This document shows positions 24,266-30,722 of a DNA stretch of 30,722 bases, piece after piece; positions within the stretch are counted from its first letter, which is position 1; each line of letters begins with the position of its first letter. The notes under the pieces are model-generated. The model was given only the letters and a program-made list of their open reading frames with translations. It was not told the origin of the DNA and did not search any database. Source of the stretch: an uncultured Dorea sp. (GTDB taxonomy: Bacteria > Bacillota > Clostridia > Lachnospirales > Lachnospiraceae). The DNA lies in NCBI RefSeq assembly GCF_934294775.1, contig NZ_CAKRAH010000029.1, positions 1 to 30,722 on the forward strand, written 5' to 3'. Made by a program: the position numbers and the translations under genes.

Positions 24266-26890
24266 ATGGCAAAATGGGTTTATATGTTTACAGAAGGTAA
24301 CGCAACCATGAGAAACCTTCTTGGTGGAAAAGGCGCTAACCTTGCTGAAATGACAAACTTAGGTCTTCCAGTACCACAGGGATTTACTGTAACAACAGAA
24401 GCTTGTACACAGTACTACGAAGACGGCAGACAGATCAATGACGAGATTATGGGTCAGATCATGGAAGCCATCGATAAAATGGAAGGAATCACAGGAAAGA
24501 AATTCGGAGATAAGAAGAATCCGCTTCTCGTTTCAGTTCGTTCTGGAGCAAGAGCTTCTATGCCTGGTATGATGGATACAATCCTGAACCTTGGATTAAA
24601 TGAAGAAGTAGTTGAAACACTTGCTGAAGCTTCAGGGAATCCTCGTTGGGCTTGGGACTGCTACAGAAGATTCATCCAGATGTTCTCTGACGTAGTTATG
24701 GAAGTTGGAAAGAAATACTTCGAAGAGCTGATCGACAAGATGAAAGCTGACAGAGGTGTTAAGCAGGACGTTGAACTTACTGCTGAAGATCTGAAAGAAC
24801 TGGCTAACCAGTTTAAAGCAGAATACAAAGAAAAAATTGGTGCTGATTTCCCATCTGATCCGAAGGAACAGTTAATGGAAGCAGTAAAAGCTGTATTCCG
24901 TTCATGGGACAACCCAAGAGCTAACGTATATCGTCGTGACAATGATATCCCTTATTCATGGGGAACAGCTGTTAACGTACAGATGATGGCATTTGGTAAC
25001 ATGGGAGATGACTGTGGTACAGGTGTTGCGTTTACTCGTGACCCAGCTACAGGAGAGAACGGTCTGTTCGGAGAATTCCTTACAAATGCACAGGGAGAAG
25101 ACGTAGTTGCCGGTGTTCGTACACCAATGCACATTTCAGAAATGGAAGAAAAATTCCCAGAAGCATTCGTACAGTTCAAACAGGTTTGTGAAACTCTTGA
25201 AAAACACTATAGAGATATGCAGGACATGGAGTTTACTGTAGAGCATGGTAAACTGTACATGTTACAGACACGTAATGGTAAGAGAACAGCTAAGGCTGCT
25301 CTGAAGATCGCTTGTGATCTTGTTGATGAAGGAATGAGAACAGAGGAAGAGGCTGTTGCAATGATCGACCCTCGTAACCTTGACTCTCTGCTTCACCCAC
25401 AGTTCGATGCAAAAGCACTGAAAGAGGCTACACCACTTGCTAAAGCACTTGGAGCATCTCCAGGAGCTGCTTGCGGTAAGATCGTATTCACAGCTGATGA
25501 CGCTGTTGAATGGGCTGCAAGAGGAGAAAAAGTTGTTCTTGTACGTCTTGAGACATCACCAGAAGATATCACAGGTATGAAGTCTGCTCAGGGTATCCTG
25601 ACAGTTCGTGGTGGTATGACATCTCACGCAGCCGTAGTTGCTCGTGGTATGGGTACATGCTGTGTATCTGGTTGCGGTGACATCGCAATGGACGAAGCTA
25701 ATAAGAAATTTACACTTGCTGGTAAAGAATATCATGAAGGAGACTGCATCTCACTTGATGGTTCTACTGGTAATATCTATGATGGTATCATCCCAACAGT
25801 TGATGCAACAATCGCTGGTGAATTCGGAAGAATCATGGGATGGGCTGACAAATACAGAACTATGAAAGTTCGTACAAACGCTGATACACCATCTGACGCT
25901 GTTAAAGCTCGTGAGCTTGGTGCAGAAGGTATCGGACTTTGCCGTACAGAGCATATGTTCTTCGAAGGAAACAGAATTGATGCATTCCGTGAAATGATCT
26001 GCTCTGAGACAGAGGAAGAAAGAGAAGCAGCACTTGCTAAGATTCTTCCAGAACAGCAGGGAGACTTCGAAAAACTGTATGAAGCACTGGAAGGTAACCC
26101 GGTTACTATCCGTTTCCTTGATCCACCGCTTCATGAGTTCGTTCCTACAGAAGAGGAAGACATTAAGAAACTTGCTGACGCTCAGGGTAAAACTGTTGAG
26201 CAGATCAAGACAATCATCGACAGCCTTCATGAGTTCAACCCAATGATGGGACACCGTGGATGCCGTCTTGCAGTAACATATCCAGAGATTGCTAAGATGC
26301 AGACAAGCGCTGTTATCCGTGCAGCAATCAATGTAAAGAAAGCTCACCCAGACTGGAACGTAAAACCAGAGATCATGATCCCACTCGTTGGAGACATCAA
26401 AGAGCTTAAATATGTTAAGAAATTCGTAGTAGAGACAGCAGACGCTGAGATCGCAGCAGCAGGCAGCGACCTTGAGTACGAAGTTGGAACAATGATCGAG
26501 ATCCCAAGAGCAGCTCTTACAGCTGATCAGATCGCTTCAGAAGCTGACTTCTTCTGCTTCGGTACAAACGACTTAACACAGATGACATACGGATTCTCTC
26601 GTGACGATGCTGGTAAGTTCTTAGACGCTTACTATGATGCTAAGATCTTCGAGAACGATCCATTTGCTAAGCTTGACCAGACAGGTGTTGGTAAATTAAT
26701 GGAAATGGCTATCGAATTAGGTAAGCCAGTTAATCCAAACCTTCACGTTGGTATCTGTGGAGAGCACGGTGGAGATCCATCTTCAGTTGAATTCTGCAAC
26801 AAGATCGGTCTTGACTATGTATCTTGCTCACCATTCCGTGTACCAATCGCTCGTCTTGCAGCAGCACAGGCAGCAATTAACCAGAAATAG
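24266..26890 (+). CDS. ppdK: Pyruvate, phosphate dikinase
   Basis: PPDK interconverts pyruvate, ATP and phosphate with phosphoenolpyruvate, AMP and pyrophosphate. In clostridia it often runs in glycolysis to yield extra ATP, or in gluconeogenesis from amino acids. The 874 residues match the Clostridium symbiosum enzyme in length and numbering: the phosphorylated His is His454 in GGMTSHAAVVARGMG and the active-site Cys is Cys831 in GICGEHGGDPSS. The N-terminal ATP-grasp begins LLGGKGANLAEM. Codon choice differs from its neighbours, with many GCT, GTT, GGT, CTT, AAC and GAC codons, which suggests very high expression. It has its own promoter and terminator. Confidence 0.98.
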   Translation: MAKWVYMFTEGNATMRNLLGGKGANLAEMTNLGLPVPQGFTVTTEACTQYYEDGRQINDEIMGQIMEAIDKMEGITGKKFGDKKNPLLVSVRSGARASMPGMMDTILNLGLNEEVVETLAEASGNPRWAWDCYRRFIQMFSDVVMEVGKKYFEELIDKMKADRGVKQDVELTAEDLKELANQFKAEYKEKIGADFPSDPKEQLMEAVKAVFRSWDNPRANVYRRDNDIPYSWGTAVNVQMMAFGNMGDDCGTGVAFTRDPATGENGLFGEFLTNAQGEDVVAGVRTPMHISEMEEKFPEAFVQFKQVCETLEKHYRDMQDMEFTVEHGKLYMLQTRNGKRTAKAALKIACDLVDEGMRTEEEAVAMIDPRNLDSLLHPQFDAKALKEATPLAKALGASPGAACGKIVFTADDAVEWAARGEKVVLVRLETSPEDITGMKSAQGILTVRGGMTSHAAVVARGMGTCCVSGCGDIAMDEANKKFTLAGKEYHEGDCISLDGSTGNIYDGIIPTVDATIAGEFGRIMGWADKYRTMKVRTNADTPSDAVKARELGAEGIGLCRTEHMFFEGNRIDAFREMICSETEEEREAALAKILPEQQGDFEKLYEALEGNPVTIRFLDPPLHEFVPTEEEDIKKLADAQGKTVEQIKTIIDSLHEFNPMMGHRGCRLAVTYPEIAKMQTSAVIRAAINVKKAHPDWNVKPEIMIPLVGDIKELKYVKKFVVETADAEIAAAGSDLEYEVGTMIEIPRAALTADQIASEADFFCFGTNDLTQMTYGFSRDDAGKFLDAYYDAKIFENDPFAKLDQTGVGKLMEMAIELGKPVNPNLHVGICGEHGGDPSSVEFCNKIGLDYVSCSPFRVPIARLAAAQAAINQK

Positions 26891-26934
26891 TACACTGTAG
26901 GTGACTAACATAGAGCGATAATTAGCTTATATAG

Positions 26935-26972
26935 AAAACCCCTTACATCAATTATGGTGTGAGGGGTTTTTT
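26935..26972 (+). terminator. Intrinsic terminator after ppdK
   Basis: AAAACCCCTTACA pairs with TGTGAGGGGTTTT (loop of about 12 nt) and ends in a six-T run. Confidence 0.9.
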
Positions 26973-26980
26973 AGTAGATG

Positions 26981-27027
26981 CCAAAGTATCTGTATATGAG
27001 TGAAAAATATACAGATACTTATTTTTT
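26981..27027 (+). terminator. Second terminator-like hairpin, with a remnant of the dispersed repeat
   Basis: AAGTATCTGTATAT (26984-26997) pairs perfectly over 14 bp with ATATACAGATACTT (27007-27020), followed by ATTTTTTA. The start, CCAAAGTATCTGTAT, looks like the first and last bases of the dispersed repeat joined together. It lies nine bases behind the ppdK terminator. Confidence 0.7.
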
Positions 27028-27030
27028 ATA

Positions 27031-27039
27031 TGTTATTAT
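27031..27039 (+). promoter_or_regulatory. Possible extended -10 promoter for the DUF4375-type gene
   Basis: TGT-TATTAT, 39 nt before the preferred start; no clear -35. Confidence 0.35.
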
Positions 27040-27077
27040 AGACGTATAAAGTGAGGATGAATAAAAAAGGAGGCGAT

Positions 27078-27473
27078 GTGATAGTGGGCGTATTAGATTT
27101 ATTTAGAAAAAATAAAAATGATGAGCAGACAAAATGGGATAAAATGTGGAAATTGTGGGCGGAAGAACAAGCAGAATCGCCGTATGCAGAATTGATGACT
27201 TATCAAAGTGAAATTGATAATGGGGGACATGATCAATATTTTTTCAATATGGAAAATACAGGTGATCTGCAAAAAGAGATGAAAGTTTTAGATGCTGTTT
27301 TGCCGGAAAAGCTAAAGGACAATCTTCACGATGCATATAAAGCATACTTAGTGATAAGTGAGAAGGAGGATGATGAAAAGGCTGAAAATATAATAGAACA
27401 GTGTGATGATATATTTTATGAGAATGAAGATGAAGTGAATGATATATTGGAACGGTATGCTGATAATTTTTGA
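27078..27473 (+). CDS. DUF4375 (DMP19-like) family protein
   Basis: This is an acidic cytosolic protein of about 131 residues. The segment EIDNGGHDQYFFNMENTGDL matches the DUF4375 pattern (NGGxxQYFxN), followed by helical sequence rich in Glu and Asp. The function of the domain is not known to me. The start is uncertain: AAGGAGG at 27067-27073 can serve GTG 27078 or GTG 27084, whereas the in-frame GTG 27051 and ATG 27057 lie before that site. It has weaker, more AT-rich codon use than ppdK and opens an accessory region of single genes. Confidence 0.7.
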   Translation: MIVGVLDLFRKNKNDEQTKWDKMWKLWAEEQAESPYAELMTYQSEIDNGGHDQYFFNMENTGDLQKEMKVLDAVLPEKLKDNLHDAYKAYLVISEKEDDEKAENIIEQCDDIFYENEDEVNDILERYADNF

Positions 27474-27504
27474 AAAATCATAATAGGAAGGTCAGGAGAA
27501 AGAA

Positions 27505-28122
27505 ATGAACGATAAATGGCTTGATTTTGCAATCCGTATTCAAAGCATAGCACAGGCGGGGCTTCTATACGGAAAAGATCAATATGATAAAGAACGTTAT
27601 GGGGAGTTAAGAAAAATCGCAGCGGAAATGATCTCTGAAAAAACAGATATTTCAGTGGAAAAGGTTTATGACTTGTTTTGTAATGAGACAGGATATCAGA
27701 CGCCGAAAGTAGATACAAGAGCTGCGGTGTTCATGGATGATAAAATTCTTCTTGTACATGAGAATAATGGAACCTGGTCACTGCCGGGTGGATGGTGTGA
27801 TGTGGATCAATCTATTGCATCGAATACAGAGAAGGAAGTAAAAGAAGAAGCGGGATTTACTGTGAAAGCAGAAAAACTGATTGCTGTGCAGGACTGGAGA
27901 AAACATAATGTGACAAACTACGCTTATGGTGTTGTGAAAGCATTTGTTATGTGCCGGTACGAGAGTGGAAATTTTGAAGAAAATATTGAGACAACGGAGA
28001 TTGCATTCTTCGGAAAGGATGAATTACCCGATCATCTTGCAGTTGAAAAATGCACAAGGGAACAGATTCTGATGTGCTTTGAAGCGTATGAAAATCCGGA
28101 GATGCCAACGTTATTTGACTAG
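27505..28122 (+). CDS. NUDIX hydrolase with N-terminal helical domain (YjhB-like)
   Basis: This 205-residue protein has an N-terminal domain of about 65 residues (opening WLDFAIRIQSIAQAGLLYGK) of the kind found before NUDIX domains in Bacillus YjhB-type ADP-ribose/nucleotide hydrolases, then a NUDIX fold. The NUDIX box runs from G96 to F118; K110-E-V-K-E-E-A-G-F keeps the metal-binding glutamates. The first conserved Glu (after GX5) is Gln102 and the Arg is Lys110, a relaxed box. ATG 27505 follows CAGGAGAAAG. The likely substrate is a nucleoside diphosphate derivative; the exact one is unknown. It starts 31 nt after the previous gene and may be co-transcribed with it. Confidence 0.88.
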   Translation: MNDKWLDFAIRIQSIAQAGLLYGKDQYDKERYGELRKIAAEMISEKTDISVEKVYDLFCNETGYQTPKVDTRAAVFMDDKILLVHENNGTWSLPGGWCDVDQSIASNTEKEVKEEAGFTVKAEKLIAVQDWRKHNVTNYAYGVVKAFVMCRYESGNFEENIETTEIAFFGKDELPDHLAVEKCTREQILMCFEAYENPEMPTLFD

Positions 28123-28139
28123 TATCCCATTCTGGTTTG

Positions 28140-28148
28140 TGCTATAAT
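28140..28148 (+). promoter_or_regulatory. Extended -10 promoter for the alpha/beta hydrolase gene
   Basis: TGC-TATAAT, directly after the NUDIX gene. The leader holds a small TGCTTTT/AAAAGCA hairpin near 28168-28186. Confidence 0.55.
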
Positions 28149-28203
28149 AGTTAGAAAATGCTAACCTGCTTTTGATAGAAAAGCATGAAAGAAGGAATTG
28201 AAT

Positions 28204-28968
28204 ATGAAATTTCAAGCGATGGGAGATCCGCAAAACCCAGTGATACTATTTTTCCATGCCATGGGTGTAACGGGTGAAAGCAGCTTCAGGGTGGCGGAAT
28301 ATTTGAAAGAGAAGTATTTCTGCGTGATGCCGACATCGACGGTATATTGTCCGGGGCAGAATTATATAAGCAAGCAGGAAGAAATTCATCAGGTAGAAGA
28401 TTATCTCCGTAAGAAGGGTATAGAGAAAATAGTGCTTGTAGTTGCTTCGTCGATCGGGGCAGATCTGGGGCTTGCATTCCTTGCTCAGACAAAAATTTCG
28501 GTTGAACATACCTTCTTTGATGGCGGGCAGTTTGCACAGATTTCAAAGCCGGTAAGAAAAATAATGGTTCCTTTTTTGTATCTGGCAATTAAGAGTATTT
28601 ACTGGACGAAGGGAGCGACTCTTGGGAAAATTATGTGGCGCAGTGATGAACGTATAAAACCGTATTTTATACAGGCAGGCAAGAATCTGCGTTATAAGAA
28701 TCTGCAGAGACAGATGACGGACAGTCTGGAAGATAAGGAATTTCCTGAGCTGTCTGAGAAAATCCAAAGAACAATTTTCTTCGAATTCGGAAGTATAGAG
28801 GAGCATTATAAGTATCGTGAGGCTGTAAAAAAAGCATATCCATACGGTAATTTCCCGGTATTGGAAAATCACAACCATATGCAGATGCAGATATTCGATC
28901 CGAAAGGATTTGCAGCAATGCTGGATTCGATTATCTGTACGGGAAAGATTATGCAGGGAGAAGAATAA
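28204..28968 (+). CDS. Alpha/beta hydrolase fold protein
   Basis: This 254-residue cytosolic protein has the alpha/beta hydrolase layout: an early FFHAMGVTGES (oxyanion region), a nucleophile elbow VASSIGAD with Ser83 (AxSxG rather than GxSxG), a FFDGGQF strand end, and a late Asn-His-Asn-His segment (ENHNHMQMQ) that should supply the catalytic His. The substrate cannot be inferred. I chose ATG 28204 with GAAGGA eight bases upstream; the in-frame TTG at 28198 is less likely. A truncated relative of another hydrolase family starts two bases after its stop, so these may once have been a two-gene unit. Confidence 0.85.
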   Translation: MKFQAMGDPQNPVILFFHAMGVTGESSFRVAEYLKEKYFCVMPTSTVYCPGQNYISKQEEIHQVEDYLRKKGIEKIVLVVASSIGADLGLAFLAQTKISVEHTFFDGGQFAQISKPVRKIMVPFLYLAIKSIYWTKGATLGKIMWRSDERIKPYFIQAGKNLRYKNLQRQMTDSLEDKEFPELSEKIQRTIFFEFGSIEEHYKYREAVKKAYPYGNFPVLENHNHMQMQIFDPKGFAAMLDSIICTGKIMQGEE

Positions 28969-28970
28969 TC

Positions 28971-29144
28971 ATGAAAAAGCAGTTTTTTGAAACTGAAAAA
29001 GACGGTTTCTATGGAATCTATTATGAAAATCCAAAAGTTTCAGACTGTGCAGTCATTGGATTATTCGGAGATGATCCTAATGATTACATGGCAAAATGTG
29101 GTGCCAGATGGCTATGTGATTTATATAAAGATATATATGATTAA
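28971..29144 (+). pseudogene. Truncated acyl-CoA thioesterase/BAAT-like hydrolase remnant
   Basis: The 57-codon frame starts two bases after the preceding stop and reads MKKQFFETEKDGFYGIYYEN, then SDCAVIGLFGDDPNDYM and a KCGARWL segment. To me this resembles only the N-terminus of acyl-CoA thioesterase or bile-acid acyltransferase-type alpha/beta hydrolases in Lachnospiraceae, which are near 300 residues. The frame ends at a TAA, and no continuation is seen in the other frames before the GNAT gene. I therefore call it a 3'-truncated remnant. It could be a real small protein, but the lack of a nucleophile elbow argues against activity. Confidence 0.6.
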
Positions 29145-29272
29145 TGTATATAGAGGATAAAAATAATGTAAAAATATACATGGAGCATTTTGTGTGGTAG
29201 TATGTAGAAAGAATAGTATTGGAAAGCACTTTGAACTTGTGAGAGTATAGAAGAATGAAAGGATAGCAGGAT

Positions 29273-29719
29273 ATGATTAGAGAATTACAAAAATCAGATA
29301 TAAATAAAGTTGCAGATATATGGCAGGATACAAATATAAAGGCACATTATTTTATTCCTGCTCAATATTGGAAAAGTAATTTTGAATTAGTAAAAGAACT
29401 GCTATTACAGGCAACTGTTTATGTCTATGAGGATAATCAAGAAATACAAGGATTTATAGGGCTGAATGGTGAGTATATTGAGGGCATTTTTGTTTCTGAT
29501 GAAAAGCAATCGCAGGGGATAGGTAAAATCCTGTTGAATTATGCAAAGGATAAAAGAAGTAAATTAATTTTGAACGTATACACAAAAAATACACGGGCGA
29601 TATCTTTTTATCAAAGAGAAGGCTTTGAGGTTCAGCATAGTGGCTTGGATAAGGATACTGGTGAAAAAGATTATGTGATGTCATGGAGCAGAAATTTATC
29701 GTTGCAAAGGCTTCGCTAA
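29273..29719 (+). CDS. GNAT family N-acetyltransferase (YjaB-like)
   Basis: This 148-residue acetyltransferase uses acetyl-CoA. The pyrophosphate-binding loop is DEKQSQGIGKILLNYA (Q-x-x-G-x-G), with a following NVYTKNTRAISFYQREGFEV segment typical of GNATs. Overall layout (AHYFIPAQYW early, IEGIFVSDE mid) resembles E. coli YjaB. The acceptor is unknown. The ATG follows AAAGGATAGCAGGAT, a modest site. The 128-nt gap before it contains only a weak ATGTATAT/ATATACAT hairpin. Codon use is AT-rich, in keeping with an accessory gene. Confidence 0.88.
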   Translation: MIRELQKSDINKVADIWQDTNIKAHYFIPAQYWKSNFELVKELLLQATVYVYEDNQEIQGFIGLNGEYIEGIFVSDEKQSQGIGKILLNYAKDKRSKLILNVYTKNTRAISFYQREGFEVQHSGLDKDTGEKDYVMSWSRNLSLQRLR

Positions 29720-29772
29720 ATTTCAGTTTTTAGAATTGAAAAAAAGTATTGGTTCTATATATTTTTGAATAC

Positions 29773-29801
29773 TTGTTAATTAAGTAAAAATGTGCTATGC
29801 T
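29773..29801 (+). promoter_or_regulatory. Promoter of the mntA-hepT-like pair
   Basis: TTGTTA (29773-29778), a 17-nt spacer ending in TGC, and TATGCT (29796-29801), so also an extended -10. The leader is about 45 nt. Confidence 0.55.
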
Positions 29802-29850
29802 TAAAAATAATTATAGGTACGGATGCTATATTAGGGAGGCAGTACTGAAT

Positions 29851-30141
29851 ATGAAGTATAATTTACCAGATCGAATACTAAGGGAACTTTCTACTTTTGC
29901 ACAAAAATATGCTATTACAAAGATCATATTATTTGGTTCTCGTGCACGAGGCACCCATACAGAAAGAAGCGATATAGACATCGCCGTATATGGTGGAGAT
30001 TTTGAGCATTTTTATTGGGATGTTAAAGAGAAGACCCATTCTTTATTGATGTTTGATATCGTACAGGCAGATGTAACAATTTCGGATGAATTGAAACAAG
30101 AAATAGAAAGGGACGGTGTCACAATTTATGAAAAAGCTTGA
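29851..30141 (+). CDS. MntA-like minimal nucleotidyltransferase (antitoxin)
   Basis: This 96-residue minimal nucleotidyltransferase has the exact GSX10DXD signature: G29-S30, ten residues, D41-I-D43, in ILFGSRARGTHTERSDID. In MntA/HepT systems this enzyme uses ATP to AMPylate a Tyr next to the active site of its HEPN toxin partner and so silences it. The ATG at 29851 follows GGGAGG; the frame is open upstream to 29797 but without a ribosome site. It overlaps the next gene by 14 nt, the usual tight coupling of such pairs. It is of the HI0073 type. Confidence 0.85.
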   Translation: MKYNLPDRILRELSTFAQKYAITKIILFGSRARGTHTERSDIDIAVYGGDFEHFYWDVKEKTHSLLMFDIVQADVTISDELKQEIERDGVTIYEKA

Positions 30142-30538
30142 TAACTTTATCAATTGTCTGGCTATATTGGCAGACGCAGATTTTCAGCTTGCCGAAACGA
30201 ATGATATATATCGAACAGGAATCATAGGACAATTTAATCTTACTTTTGAACTTGCATGGAAAGCATTACAGGAAATTATGAGATTGCATGGTGTAGAGGG
30301 GGCTTCTACGGGGTCTCCCCGTGAAATTTTACAGTTGGGTTACAAAATAGGATTCATCAATGATTCCGGAGTATGGTTGCTTATGTTAAAAAAGAGAAAT
30401 ACTTCTGTTCATATATATAATGAGGATGAAGTTGATGAAATGATTATGTTGATACGGGATAGTTTTATTCCAGCTTTTAGTGTTCTTAAGGATACGCTTG
30501 TGAAAAAAATGGAAGACGTTGAAAGTGATTGGATGTAA
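30128..30538 (+). CDS. HEPN-domain protein, HepT/HI0074-like (toxin or NTase partner)
   Basis: This is a 136-residue all-helical protein of the HI0074 'nucleotidyltransferase substrate-binding' family. It contains the HEPN RNase motif RX4HXY as R90-NTSV-H95-I-Y97, in KKRNTSVHIYNE, where the Tyr is the residue AMPylated in HepT toxins. The ATG at 30128 lies inside the 3' end of the nucleotidyltransferase gene. The GTG at 30116 is in frame but less likely. The pair is probably a toxin-antitoxin system acting on RNA; family HI0074 members are less well studied than HepT itself, so activity is inferred. The stop codon lies at the base of a long hairpin. Confidence 0.83.
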   Translation: MKKLDNFINCLAILADADFQLAETNDIYRTGIIGQFNLTFELAWKALQEIMRLHGVEGASTGSPREILQLGYKIGFINDSGVWLLMLKKRNTSVHIYNEDEVDEMIMLIRDSFIPAFSVLKDTLVKKMEDVESDWM

Positions 30539-30580
30539 GATAAACGCAAGCCATGTTTTTTGTGGCTTGCGTTTATCTTA
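30536..30580 (+). other. 18-bp perfect hairpin at the hepT stop codon
   Basis: TAAGATAAACGCAAGCCA (30536-30553) and TGGCTTGCGTTTATCTTA (30563-30580) are perfect complements around a 9-nt loop. The left arm begins with the stop codon. There is no clear U-tract after it, though the right arm is itself T-rich. It probably terminates or protects the toxin transcript. Confidence 0.65.
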
Positions 30581-30602
30581 AAAATCGGAATTGTTTTAAT
30601 AT

Positions 30603-30653
30603 GTCTTGGATGCGGAAGATGAACAAAAGCTAATTTCTATTCTGGATAGTTAA
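30603..30653 (+). pseudogene. Possible C-terminal remnant of a regulator gene
   Basis: A short frame between two stops reads VLDAEDEQKLISILDS and then TAA. It looks like the last helix of a MarR-type transcription regulator. There is no start and no upstream part in the window. The evidence is thin: 16 residues only. Confidence 0.3.
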
Positions 30654-30673
30654 TAAAGAGAGGTGCATATGCT

Positions 30674-30722
30674 ATGCCAGGTATACTCGTGGTCGAAGAT
30701 GATGAAAATTTAAATCGTGGAA
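30674..30722 (+). CDS. Response regulator, receiver domain (partial, runs off the window)
   Basis: The ATG follows GAGAGGTG, and the first 16 residues read PGILVVEDDENLNRG. The beta-1 strand followed by the acidic pair (E-D-D) is the hallmark of a CheY-like receiver domain. Only the start is present, so the output domain and any partner histidine kinase are outside the window. Confidence 0.8.
   Translation, partial: MPGILVVEDDENLNRG

Noticed and set aside
25751..26347. Minus-strand open frame of 198 codons opposite ppdK
   Set aside because: It is antisense to the conserved PEP-binding half of ppdK, with Cys/Ser-rich shadow composition and no start signals.

Overview
The window looks like chromosome from a low-to-moderate GC, Gram-positive anaerobe of the Clostridia, most likely Lachnospiraceae. 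The grounds are strong AGGAGG-type ribosome binding sites, compact U-tract terminators, the era-yqzL-recO order, pyruvate phosphate dikinase, and a selenocysteine-dependent glycine reductase operon typical of Stickland (amino-acid fermenting) clostridia. I cannot name a species. I recognised no rRNA, tRNA, CRISPR array or insertion sequence.

Layout. 1-2000: terminator of an upstream unit, a structured leader and an NhaC-family Na+/H+ antiporter. 2137-8528: housekeeping block with a large M16C metalloprotease, era, a small yqzL-like gene, recO and glyS. 8794-18472: glycine utilisation block with an AGCS-family Na+/amino acid symporter, then a glycine riboswitch with terminator, then grdX-grdE-grdB-trxB-trxA-grdA, an internal terminator, and grdC-grdD. 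grdB and grdA each contain an in-frame UGA read as selenocysteine. 18669-22494: sstT (Na+/Ser-Thr symporter, minus strand) diverging from tdh-kbl, which convert threonine to glycine and acetyl-CoA. 22701-26890: an M18 aminopeptidase and ppdK. 27078-30722: an accessory tail with a DUF4375-type protein, a NUDIX hydrolase, an alpha/beta hydrolase, a truncated hydrolase, a GNAT acetyltransferase, an MntA/HepT-type toxin-antitoxin pair and the start of a response regulator.

How the genes work together. The 8.8-22.5 kb region reads as one metabolic island. Threonine enters by SstT, and Tdh and Kbl split it to glycine plus acetyl-CoA. Glycine from this route or from uptake by the AGCS carrier is reduced by GrdE/GrdB (protein B), GrdA (selenoprotein A) and GrdC/GrdD (protein C) to acetyl phosphate and ammonia. 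TrxB and TrxA supply electrons. The glycine riboswitch would turn the reductase on when glycine is plentiful, and glyS, the other main user of glycine, lies next to the island.

Structure beyond genes. A small hairpin repeat sits directly behind several intrinsic terminators. A second repeat of about 48 bp follows two genes. A perfect 17-bp inverted repeat brackets the AGCS symporter. The 3' end holds remnants (a truncated hydrolase and a possible regulator tail) around the toxin-antitoxin pair.
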